A stretch of 5,312 bases of DNA from JADFUZ01 sp034430415 (GTDB lineage: Bacteria > Chloroflexota > Dehalococcoidia > GIF9 > AB-539-J10): the NCBI GenBank assembly GCA_034430415.1, contig DAOUEN010000125.1, forward strand, positions 1-5,312. Direction: 5' to 3'. The notes beneath the pieces are model-generated. The model did no database searches, was not told the DNA's origin, and saw only the letters and a list, made by a program, of their open reading frames with translations. A program made the translations under genes and the position numbers. Shown one piece after another: positions 1-5,312 of the stretch (within the stretch, counting starts at the first letter, position 1; every line of letters begins with the position of its first letter).

Positions 1-2545
1 CGACTGTCAGGCCAGCGTGGAGGTAGTCCCAGTCAAGACCGCCGCAGCATTTCTCCGCTGCCGGCTCAAGACAGCGGGCCACGCCGGTGTAGGGCTCACC
101 GCCGCCATCCCAGTAGCCGTAGGTAGCGTAGAGGACTCCTCCGGTGGCGGCGCTGGACATGGGGTTATCCCAGTCGAGGGCCAGGCCGAAGATGTAGATG
201 TCGAGTGGTGTGCTGCCTGGGCCGCCGAGCTGGTCCAGGGTGGGATTGGCCTTGAGGTCCTTCCACTTGGAGCTAACGCCGTTCTGGAAGCGCCAGACGC
301 CCATGCCCATGTCGCCCCAGGCCACGCCGGCGTAGAACATGTCGTTGTCGGTGTAGAAGGTGTCGAAGGCCACGTGTACCCAGCCGCCGGAGCCCAGCTC
401 GTTCTTGGACCCCACGGTGCTGAAGCTGGAGGCGGAGTCGTCGGAGAAGCCCACGGTGCCGTCCTTACCGCCCACCAGGACGTGCCCGTCAAGGCAGGCG
501 ATAGTGTGGCCGCCCTCGCTGGAGGACAGGCCCGCGTCCGCAGCCTTCGTCCAGGATGCGGGCACGCCGTGCTTGGGCGAGCTGGAGACCTTGCCGTTGG
601 AGGACACCACGTAGATATCCTTCTCGGAGGCGGTGGCCAGGTCCTGGATGTCGGGTAGCGTGGGGACCTGCCTGCTCGTCCACTGGGTCAGGCCGCTATC
701 GTCGTTCCACCACAGGGTGTCGGTGCCGCGGTCGACCAGGTAGACGGTGAGTATCTCGGATGTCTCTTCAGGGGCCAGTCGGATGAGCCCCTGCTCGGGG
801 CTGCCGCCCAGGTCCTCGTTCCATATCCTGAGGTACGTCGCTCCGTCGTCGGTGCTGTACCACACGCTGTCGCAGCCGCAGTCGCCGGACTCCTCGTTGC
901 GGCTGAACAGGTAGATGGTGCCGCAGTCGGGGTTGACCGCCACGTCGCTCAAGTAATCGATGAAGGTGTCGATGAGGCCGGGCTGGTTCCAGTACTTGCC
1001 CACCTCCTCCCACTCGCTGACGGAGAAGGCGGACTCGTCCCAATCGTCGGAGGCGCTCCGGTTTCCGGAGGTGGCGGCGTAGGCCTTGCGGCCGTCTCGG
1101 GCGTAGGCCACCAGGGCGTTGCGCCGTCCCGTGGGGACCTTGGTGGCCTGCGACCACTGCTCTGGGCAGCACTGGTTGATGGGCCACTGGCTGGTCCAGT
1201 AGATGGACACGCCTTCGCAGCAGGGCGTGTCCTCGCCGTTGTCCGCGTCGTCCGTGGCCTGGCCCATCAGGCCCACCATAAGCTCGCCGTCAGCGATGAT
1301 GCCGGTCATGGCGATGCCGGCCATCAGGGGATGGTCTTCGCTGGTGTCCCAGCGCTCGCAGCGGATCCCGGCGTACTGAGCGAAAGGCCCGTTGATGAGG
1401 AATACGTGGCCGACCTGTTGCTTCGCGTCGGCGAACCCTGGAGGAATAATGGATGAAGCGGCACCCCCGGTTGGGTCGGGCGTATCGAAGTTGACGTAGA
1501 CCCAGTTATTTCTGAAGGCCAGGTCGTAGCCGCTGAAGTCTTCGGGCAGGGCTATCCCCGTGGGGTGCTCCCATGCCTCGTAGTACCCGTCGCCATCGAA
1601 ATCGTAGGGCGGCTGGTCTATGATCAGCGCCGCCGGCGAAAAGGGGTCTCCGGCGGCAGCGTTCCATTTCTTGCTCGTTCCCCAGATGCCCGACTGCTGG
1701 TAGGTCGCGTCCGGGTTCTGGGTGTTCAGGCCCGCTTCCGCGGCGCACACGGCCAGTACGGTGTCGTCGTCGAAGAAGCTCGATGAGAAGGCCACGGAGG
1801 TAACTGCTTTGGTGGTGATAGCACCGCTGTTGTCCCATCCGTCCTCGGCGGTGGCGTCCTGCCAGCTGCCGCCGAACATGCTCCCGGCCTCGTAGACCCA
1901 CAGGCCGCCGCTGTCGTCCCCGGCGGCAATGACGGAGTCGCCGTCTCTCTGCGGAGAGACATCGAGGCAGAGGATGTCGTCGCTGGTCACCGTGTGGAAG
2001 CCCGTGTCGGAGAAACCATCGCCGCCGTCGTCGGAGCCGGCCACCCTTGAGCTGTCCGGGGTGCCGTCGAGGTCGTCGTCGCCGTATCCCGCCACCACCA
2101 CCAGGTCGGCGTCGTCCGGAGAGACGGATACCATCATGGGGGCATACATGCCCTCCTGGTGAAGCTCGTCGGTGACGTCCTCCCAGGTGGCGCCGCCGTC
2201 CTCCGACCTGAGCAGGGCGTCGCCGTACAGGTCCTCGCCGACGGAGCCCAAACTGCCTCCCGCTCCTCCCTTCACCCAGTCGCCGCTGGCCCCTGCGGCG
2301 GGGTCCCACTCGTACACGCCGTCCAGCACGGCATAGACGATGTCGCCGTCGCCCATGGTGTCGAAGCTGATGACGTCGGAGTTCTGGGCGATGACGAAGT
2401 CCTCTTCGCTGGGAGTCCCTGCCCGGCTCCACTCAGTCAGGTCGGGGTCAGCCGCCGCCCGGGCGTCCGGCATTGTCGTCAGTGCCAGGTTGCCGGCCAG
2501 TGCCAGGGCAAAGACTACACGTATCGGCTTTTCAGGCCACGACAT
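1..2545 (-). CDS. Large exported Asp-box (BNR-type) beta-propeller-like protein, C-terminus cut by the window edge
   Basis: I translated this frame codon by codon from the ATG at 2545 to the left edge and found 848 codons without a stop, so the C-terminus is missing. Residues 1-30 look like a Sec signal peptide: K6 and R9, a hydrophobic run at 10-22, and an A-R-A cleavage site at 28-30. The mature part is acidic and holds Asp-box motifs (S-x-D-x-G-x-T-W type) at 114-121 (SEDGGATW) and 564-571 (STDDGATY), with weaker ones at 171-178, 614-622 and 701-708. Strand-like segments recur at 139-153, 193-207, 250-266 and 534-546, as in propeller blades. A D-x-D-x-D-G loop at 315-323 could bind calcium. 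Asp-boxes are structural and occur in sialidases and in many non-enzymatic propellers. I see no sialidase active-site signature, so no catalytic function is claimed. A TTG at 2557 behind GGGAG is an alternative start; ATG is kept because the signal peptide fits it. Confidence 0.85.
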   Translation of the reverse strand, partial: MSWPEKPIRVVFALALAGNLALTTMPDARAAADPDLTEWSRAGTPSEEDFVIAQNSDVISFDTMGDGDIVYAVLDGVYEWDPAAGASGDWVKGGAGGSLGSVGEDLYGDALLRSEDGGATWEDVTDELHQEGMYAPMMVSVSPDDADLVVVAGYGDDDLDGTPDSSRVAGSDDGGDGFSDTGFHTVTSDDILCLDVSPQRDGDSVIAAGDDSGGLWVYEAGSMFGGSWQDATAEDGWDNSGAITTKAVTSVAFSSSFFDDDTVLAVCAAEAGLNTQNPDATYQQSGIWGTSKKWNAAAGDPFSPAALIIDQPPYDFDGDGYYEAWEHPTGIALPEDFSGYDLAFRNNWVYVNFDTPDPTGGAASSIIPPGFADAKQQVGHVFLINGPFAQYAGIRCERWDTSEDHPLMAGIAMTGIIADGELMVGLMGQATDDADNGEDTPCCEGVSIYWTSQWPINQCCPEQWSQATKVPTGRRNALVAYARDGRKAYAATSGNRSASDDWDESAFSVSEWEEVGKYWNQPGLIDTFIDYLSDVAVNPDCGTIYLFSRNEESGDCGCDSVWYSTDDGATYLRIWNEDLGGSPEQGLIRLAPEETSEILTVYLVDRGTDTLWWNDDSGLTQWTSRQVPTLPDIQDLATASEKDIYVVSSNGKVSSSPKHGVPASWTKAADAGLSSSEGGHTIACLDGHVLVGGKDGTVGFSDDSASSFSTVGSKNELGSGGWVHVAFDTFYTDNDMFYAGVAWGDMGMGVWRFQNGVSSKWKDLKANPTLDQLGGPGSTPLDIYIFGLALDWDNPMSSAATGGVLYATYGYWDGGGEPYTGVARCLEPAAEKCCGGLDWDYLHAGLTV

Positions 2546-2640
2546 CGTCAGGCTCAAGCTGCTCCCGAATCCGCTCGCTTCTCCAGCAGGGCACAGGACT
2601 GCACTCAATTCGCCGGGTGCAGGCCGAATATGCCAGCAAT

Positions 2641-2659
2641 GCCAACCCCGGGGGTCGGC
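2641..2659 (-). other. GC-rich hairpin at the predicted 5' end of the propeller-gene leader
   Basis: On the minus strand this stretch reads GCC-GA-CCC, a short loop, then GGG-TT-GGC. It can fold into about seven or eight base pairs with one G-U pair and a very small loop. It starts within a base or two of the transcription start predicted from the promoter at 2667-2694, so the hairpin would sit at the very 5' end of the mRNA. Such positions can protect mRNA from decay. That role is inference, and chance pairing in GC-rich DNA is possible. Confidence 0.35.
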
Positions 2660-2666
2660 CGCCGCT

Positions 2667-2694
2667 ATTGTAGCAGTCCGCCTTGATTTGTCAA
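2667..2694 (-). promoter_or_regulatory. Sigma-70-type promoter for the propeller gene
   Basis: On the minus strand a perfect -35 box TTGACA (2694-2689) is followed after 16 bp by TACAAT (2672-2667), one base from the -10 consensus. The predicted transcription start is near 2660, leaving a leader of about 115 nt before the ATG at 2545. The inverted repeat TTGA-N4-TCAA (2683-2694) overlaps the -35 box and could be an operator. Confidence 0.75.
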
Positions 2695-2733
2695 TCCCGG
2701 AGGAGAGGACTTGACATTGCAGAGGCTTGATAT
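2682..2733 (+). promoter_or_regulatory. Three CTTGA repeats spanning both divergent promoters: candidate operator
   Basis: CTTGA occurs on the plus strand at 2682-2686, 2710-2714 and 2726-2730. The last two belong to a longer near-repeat, CTTGACAT (2710-2717) and CTTGATAT (2726-2733), 16 bp apart. The first copy lies beside the leftward -35 box, the second covers the rightward -35 box and the third lies in the rightward spacer. They are plausible half-sites for the XRE regulator encoded just downstream. Part of the similarity simply reflects -35 consensus sequence, so confidence is low. Confidence 0.35.
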
Positions 2734-2741
2734 GTTATAAT
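2711..2741 (+). promoter_or_regulatory. Sigma-70-type promoter with extended -10 for the regulator operon
   Basis: A perfect TTGACA (2711-2716) and a perfect TATAAT (2736-2741) are separated by 19 bp, longer than the ideal 17. A TG one base upstream of the -10 box (2733-2734, giving TGTTATAAT) makes an extended -10, which is known to compensate for poor spacing. The predicted start is near 2748, so the leader is only about 25 nt. Its -35 box is 16 bp from the -35 box of the leftward promoter, so a protein bound between them could affect both. Confidence 0.75.
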
Positions 2742-2749
2742 CTTACCAA

Positions 2750-2767
2750 CGATAAGCGATAAGGGGG
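2750..2767 (+). promoter_or_regulatory. Tandem CGATAAG repeat merging into the ribosome binding site of the regulator gene
   Basis: CGATAAG occurs twice in immediate succession (2750-2756 and 2757-2763) and runs into the purine-rich AAGGGGG (2761-2767), the likely Shine-Dalgarno sequence. The G-run is 5 nt from the ATG at 2773 but only 2 nt from the ATG at 2770, which favours the second ATG. The repeat begins about where transcription should start, so a protein bound there would block the operon. Autoregulation by the XRE protein is inference. Confidence 0.45.
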
Positions 2768-2772
2768 CAATG

Positions 2773-3162
2773 ATGCCAGAATGGCGGTATGAAGGATTTG
2801 GCCGGAGGCTGAAGGCGTGGCGGGAAGCGATGCGCCCTGCTGTCACCCAGAAAGACCTGGCCGGGAAGGTGGGGGTGAGCGACGGGTTCATCGCGCATAT
2901 AGAGACCGGGAGGACGCTGCCGGGGAAGAAGACTCTGAGGGCACTGGCCAGAGCGCTGGGCGTGCCTGAGCTGGAGATATTCCGGGAGGCGGGATACTTC
3001 AGCGAGACGCCGCCGCCCAGCGACGAGGAACTGATAGGCGACCCCGAGTTGAGGCTTTTCTTCCGGGATGAGTGGCAGCACCTCTCTGACGACGAGAAGG
3101 AGTGGTTCAAGGGCTTCGTGCGGATGATCAAGATGCGGCGGTGGGAGAAGCCGGGCGAGTAG
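2773..3162 (+). CDS. XRE-family helix-turn-helix transcriptional regulator
   Basis: This 129-residue DNA-binding protein has a Cro/CI-type helix-turn-helix. The first helix (F9-M20) is followed by T25-K32 (TQKDLAGK), a turn at V33-V35, and a recognition helix S36-E44 ending in the typical I-E-T-G. A further helix covers K53-L62, followed by G-V-P. The C-terminal part (L87-K120) begins DPELRLFF and has a W/E-K-E-W-F pattern; it looks helical and may serve dimerisation or contact with the next gene's product. The downstream gene encodes an ImmA/IrrE-type protein 17 nt away, so the two almost certainly share an mRNA. In ImmR/ImmA and DdrO/IrrE systems such a repressor is inactivated by its partner; the same role here is inferred. 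An ATG at 2770 would add one residue. The family is certain, but its targets and signal are unknown. Confidence 0.93.
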   Translation: MPEWRYEGFGRRLKAWREAMRPAVTQKDLAGKVGVSDGFIAHIETGRTLPGKKTLRALARALGVPELEIFREAGYFSETPPPSDEELIGDPELRLFFRDEWQHLSDDEKEWFKGFVRMIKMRRWEKPGE

Positions 3163-3179
3163 AGCGGGGACGGGCTGCC

Positions 3180-3647
3180 ATGTCGGGCAAAGCGGCGGCC
3201 AGCCGGGTGAGGAGGAAGTTCGGCACCAGCGATCCTCGGGCCATTGCTCAGAGGGAAGGCCTTCAGGTGGTGACGGCTCCCCTGCCGGAGAGGTGGTGGG
3301 ATGTACTGCTGTGGGACTGCATAGCCATCAGGGAAGAGCTAGCGCCGAAGTGGGAGAGGTGGTGCATTGCCCACTGCCTGGGACATCATTTCATGCACCA
3401 CGGCAACCAGCTCTGTCTGAAGGAACGGGCTGAACTGCTGAGTCGGCGGCAGCGGCAGGAGGCCGACGCCGAGGTATTCGCCGCCTGGCTGCTTGTTCCC
3501 GAGGAAGAGCTTCAGGGTCTCAGGGAGGCTGAGGGCGATAGCCTCGATGGATGGAAGATGTCCGAGCATTTCCAGGTGCCTCACGAGATGGTCCCCTTCC
3601 GGCTGGGACTGAGCAGGAATGCCTACCTGCGGTCTATCGGGTGGTAG
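3180..3647 (+). CDS. ImmA/IrrE-family metallopeptidase-like protein with altered HExxH motif
   Basis: This 155-residue protein matches the small ImmA/IrrE fold: an N-terminal segment of the D-P-x-x-I-A type (18-23), a short beta region (L28-I50), the zinc-motif helix (61-74) and a helix ending F-A-A-W-L-L-V-P (100-107). The family normally has H-E-L-G-H, where the two His bind zinc and the Glu is catalytic. Here residues 65-69 are H-C-L-G-H, so the catalytic Glu is Cys66 (codon TGC at 3375-3377). The place of the third, acidic ligand appears to hold Asp96. An extra His cluster follows (H70, H73, H74, then G-N). The protein may bind zinc without classical peptidase activity or use another chemistry. 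ATG 3180 is chosen over an in-frame ATG at 3102, which would overlap the regulator gene by 61 bp. A GGGGA lies 9 nt upstream. Its likely partner is the upstream XRE protein. Confidence 0.87.
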   Translation: MSGKAAASRVRRKFGTSDPRAIAQREGLQVVTAPLPERWWDVLLWDCIAIREELAPKWERWCIAHCLGHHFMHHGNQLCLKERAELLSRRQRQEADAEVFAAWLLVPEEELQGLREAEGDSLDGWKMSEHFQVPHEMVPFRLGLSRNAYLRSIGW

Positions 3648-4461
3648 CAACGCAGTCCAGTATGGCCTGATGAAGCCTTCCGTTGCTTGCCAGCGTTTCC
3701 TTTCTGCTGATGCCGACCCGGTACGGCTGGCCGTCGAAATCGCTGACCCTGCCACCCGCTTCGCTGACCAGCAGGATGCCCGCGGCATAGTCCCACAGCT
3801 CATTCTGCTCCACGCAGAAGCCATCGTACCTCCCGCAGGCCACGTTGCACAGGGCCAGGGCGGTGGAGCCGTCGCGCCTGGCTGCCTGGCCCTCCCTGGC
3901 CAAGCGGGCAAAGCGTCTGGCGCTCCTGTCGAACGCCGGTGAACGGCGGTCGTAGGGGAATCCCGCCGCCAGCAGGCCTTCATCGATCCTGGCGGTGTTC
4001 GACACGCGGATCCTCTCTCCGTTCAGGTAGGCCCCGCTGCCTTGTGTTCCGGTGAACATCTCGTCCGCAGCGGGGTTGTACACCACACCGAGGACAATAT
4101 CGTGGCCCTGCAGCAGGGCTATGGACACGGCGAAGTAGCGGACCCCGTGTATGAAGTTCACCGTCCCGTCCAGCGGGTCGATGACCCAGGTATGGTCGGC
4201 AGGCCCGCCTGCCCGGCCCGCCTCTTCGGAGAGGAAGCTGTGGTCGGGAAAGCTGCGGCCCAGGATGCCCAGGACGATGCTCTCAGCTTCCCTGTCCGCC
4301 TGCGAGGCAGGATTGCGGTGTCCCTCGTCCTTGTAGCTGACTTCACCCGGCCTGTCCAGGCTTCCCAGGAGGAATTTCCCTGCCTCCCGGGCTGCCTTTC
4401 TGGCGACATCAAGCCACTCTTCCGCTTGCGCGCGGCCTTTCCCGTTACCCTGTTCTGTCAA
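3634..4461 (-). CDS. suhB: Inositol-monophosphatase family protein (SuhB-like)
   Basis: This 275-residue Mg2+-dependent phosphatase carries all hallmarks of the family. Counting from the TTG at 4461, the metal-binding acidic residues are D56, the E79-E80 pair, D95 and D98 in the motif W-V-I-D-P-L-D-G-T-V-N-F (92-103), and D224 in W-D-Y-A-A-G (223-228), followed by V-S-E-A-G-G (232-237). The expected reaction is hydrolysis of myo-inositol 1-phosphate or a similar sugar or nucleotide phosphate. Relatives include CysQ and histidinol phosphatases, so the substrate is uncertain. No ATG is available: an in-frame TGA at 4506-4504 closes the frame upstream, and the first Met lies deep in the protein. 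TTG 4461 gives a normal-length N-terminus and has GGA about 9 nt upstream; TTG 4503 would add 14 unlikely residues. The 3' end overlaps the convergent ImmA-like gene by 14 bp. A lipoprotein gene lies just upstream on the same strand. Confidence 0.9.
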   Translation of the reverse strand: MTEQGNGKGRAQAEEWLDVARKAAREAGKFLLGSLDRPGEVSYKDEGHRNPASQADREAESIVLGILGRSFPDHSFLSEEAGRAGGPADHTWVIDPLDGTVNFIHGVRYFAVSIALLQGHDIVLGVVYNPAADEMFTGTQGSGAYLNGERIRVSNTARIDEGLLAAGFPYDRRSPAFDRSARRFARLAREGQAARRDGSTALALCNVACGRYDGFCVEQNELWDYAAGILLVSEAGGRVSDFDGQPYRVGISRKETLASNGRLHQAILDCVATTR

Positions 4462-4503
4462 TGCTCTCGGTCCAGAAGTCGTTGAGGCCGGTGCGGTCCT
4501 CAA

Positions 4504-4920
4504 TCAGTGAATCATACCATACCCCATCGGCTTCAAGGCGCTCAGCTCGGTCACGCTGCCGTCGGGGTTGACACTGCCTTCCCATTGCCGGGGTGGCTCG
4601 ATGCTGGAGAGCACAACCACCTGGTACACGGTGAGTTCCAGAGGCAGCACCGGGTAGGACACCACGACCGTCCATTCGCCGGAGATGAACTCCCTGCAGG
4701 CGGCTCCCGCCACCCCCTGGGGAGTGGTGTCCGTCTCCTGCCACTCTACATCTTCGCCCGGGGCATTCAGTCCATTGTGCTCCCGGAGGTAATCGATGGC
4801 GGCATCCCGGGCATCCGCGGCATTCTCAACTGGCAGCGCCGGCTGGCATCCGCAGACCCCGGCGAGAAGCGCCGCCAGCCCCATGGCGGCCATCGCCGGA
4901 CGCAGATGTGATTTGACCAT
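4504..4920 (-). CDS. Small predicted lipoprotein of unknown function
   Basis: The 138-residue product has a lipoprotein-type signal peptide: K3 and R7, a hydrophobic stretch at 9-22, then V-C-G-C at 22-25. C25 is the likely lipidated cysteine, although Cys at the -2 position is unusual and C23 is a poorer alternative. The mature part starts with a helix-like A-A-D-A-R-D-A-A-I-D-Y-L-R-E-H (34-48). It continues with a beta-rich part containing W-T-V-V-V-S-Y-P-V (83-91), V-Y-Q-V-V-V (98-103), W-E-G (113-115) and N-P-D-G-S-V-T-E (118-125). I know no function. The pattern resembles uncharacterised lipoproteins I recall from Chloroflexota, which is memory only. The ATG at 4920 is chosen because it places the signal peptide at the N-terminus; GAGAG lies 5 nt upstream. 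A longer frame to 5064 is rejected. It lies between an asparagine synthetase gene and the phosphatase gene and may be co-transcribed with the latter. Confidence 0.8.
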   Translation of the reverse strand: MVKSHLRPAMAAMGLAALLAGVCGCQPALPVENAADARDAAIDYLREHNGLNAPGEDVEWQETDTTPQGVAGAACREFISGEWTVVVSYPVLPLELTVYQVVVLSSIEPPRQWEGSVNPDGSVTELSALKPMGYGMIH

Positions 4921-4951
4921 CTCCGCTCTCGTGTACTTTGTCCCTCGTAGT

Positions 4952-4957
4952 ACTATA
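4952..4957 (-). promoter_or_regulatory. Possible -10 box upstream of the lipoprotein gene
   Basis: The 107-bp gap between the asparagine synthetase stop and the lipoprotein start is locally AT-rich around 4940-4980. On the minus strand it contains TATAGT (4957-4952), about 32 nt before the ATG. No good -35 box is found 16-18 bp upstream, so this is only a weak candidate. The gap suggests that the lipoprotein gene may have its own promoter rather than depend on the upstream gene. Confidence 0.25.
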
Positions 4958-5027
4958 ACGAACGAGATGGCAAAAGGTTGACGGCGCGGAGACCACCCGC
5001 CCTGGGGTCGCGTATTGCGAAGCTGTC

Positions 5028-5312
5028 CTACCTGAGGAAGAAGTCGGGCCTCAAGGGATCCCACCTTCCCACCAGCCGGTCGAAGGCAGGGTCAGGGAAG
5101 GTCTCCTTGAACATGCGGTAGTAGTACAGCTCCTCCACGGAAGAGAGCCACGGGTTGCCCTCTACCCTGTTGTGCTCCGCGACCTCGGCTTCAGAGATCT
5201 GTTTCTCGGCCTGCGAGCGCATGATCGAGGCCACACCCGAGCCCTGGGCGAAGAAGCGCTTGGTCTGGTAGATGATATGGTCGGGCAGGCGGCCCTCAAA
5301 GCCCTGGCGGAC
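5028..5312 (-). CDS. asnB: Asparagine synthetase (glutamine-hydrolysing), C-terminal fragment
   Basis: The frame enters from the right edge and ends at TAG (5030-5028), giving the last 94 residues of a longer protein. The fragment has the C-terminal signature of AsnB-type asparagine synthetases: L-P followed by Q-T-K-R-F-F-A-Q-G-S-G (fragment residues 16-26), matching the family's R-Q-K-E-x-F-S-D-G-V-G. A helix with A-E-K-Q-I-S-E-A-E comes next. Then come the conserved E-E-L-Y-Y-Y-R and F-x-E-T-F-P, and a short tail G-R-W-D-P. The enzyme makes asparagine from aspartate, glutamine and ATP in the cytoplasm. Its glutaminase and ATP-binding domains lie outside the window, so activity cannot be judged. 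A related amidotransferase of the same superfamily is the main alternative. An internal GTG or ATG near 5222-5234 is not the true start, because homology continues to the edge. Confidence 0.78.
   Translation of the reverse strand, partial: VRQGFEGRLPDHIIYQTKRFFAQGSGVASIMRSQAEKQISEAEVAEHNRVEGNPWLSSVEELYYYRMFKETFPDPAFDRLVGRWDPLRPDFFLR

Noticed and set aside
17..658. Plus-strand open frame of 213 codons
   Set aside because: It is antisense to the 848-codon frame whose signal peptide and Asp-boxes make it the real gene. Long antisense frames are common in such GC-rich DNA.
1506..2432. Minus-strand open frame of 308 codons in a different frame
   Set aside because: Its product is a low-complexity Arg/Gly-rich string, typical of an out-of-frame reading of Asp- and Gly-rich GC codons. 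The real frame lies on the same strand.
1..2545. Calling the Asp-box protein a sialidase
   Set aside because: Asp-boxes are structural and widespread. No catalytic arginine triad context or FRIP-like motif was recognised.
2340..2714. Plus-strand open frame across the propeller gene start and the divergent promoters
   Set aside because: It is antisense to the signal peptide region, crosses both promoters and has no recognisable motif.
3102..3179. Longer ImmA-like protein starting at ATG 3102
   Set aside because: It would overlap the regulator gene by 61 bp and add residues that merely echo the other frame. ATG 3180 has better spacing and fits the family N-terminus.
4504..4506. TGA readthrough or selenocysteine joining lipoprotein and phosphatase
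   Set aside because: Both proteins are complete at normal length, no selenocysteine hairpin is evident, and a shared frame occurs by chance one time in three.
4948..4955. TAGTACTA palindrome upstream of the lipoprotein gene
   Set aside because: Only 8 bp, and flanking bases do not extend the symmetry; likely chance in an AT-rich patch.
4991..5009. GACC...GGTC inverted repeat after the asparagine synthetase gene as a terminator
   Set aside because: The stem is only 4 bp with a large loop and no T-run follows on the minus strand.
4921..5064. N-terminal extension of the lipoprotein to 5064
   Set aside because: It would bury the lipoprotein signal peptide internally and run into the asparagine synthetase gene.

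Overview
This is a GC-rich bacterial window with six protein-coding genes, two of them cut by the window edges, and one well-defined divergent promoter region. No rRNA, tRNA, CRISPR array or insertion sequence is visible. The gene content (paired XRE regulator and ImmA/IrrE-type protein, Asp-box propeller secretory protein, small lipoprotein ending in a conserved-looking SYP/W-E-G region) reminds me of Chloroflexota, perhaps Dehalococcoidia-like metagenomic genomes. That assignment comes from memory and no marker gene here proves it.

Left half (1-2545, minus strand): one reading frame stays open for 848 codons and runs off the left edge. It starts with a signal peptide and continues as an acidic, Asp-box (BNR-type) beta-propeller-like exported protein. 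Its start lies behind a leader of about 115 nt and a strong-looking TTGACA/TACAAT promoter.

Centre (2546-3647): the intergenic region carries two back-to-back sigma-70-type promoters whose -35 boxes are 16 bp apart. The rightward one drives a two-gene operon: an XRE-family helix-turn-helix regulator and, 17 nt downstream, an ImmA/IrrE-family protein. In known systems of this type the metallopeptidase inactivates the repressor. Here the usual HExxH motif reads HCLGH, so the catalytic glutamate is a cysteine. CTTGA repeats in the promoters and a tandem CGATAAG repeat next to the ribosome binding site are candidate operators. The regulator may therefore control both itself and the exported protein, which is inference.

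Right half (3634-5312, minus strand): three genes point left: the C-terminal end of an asparagine synthetase, a small predicted lipoprotein and an inositol-monophosphatase family enzyme. The phosphatase gene meets the ImmA-like gene tail to tail with a 14-bp overlap. It lacks an ATG start and probably begins at TTG.

The item most worth following up is the regulator plus altered-metallopeptidase pair facing a large exported propeller protein across a shared promoter region.
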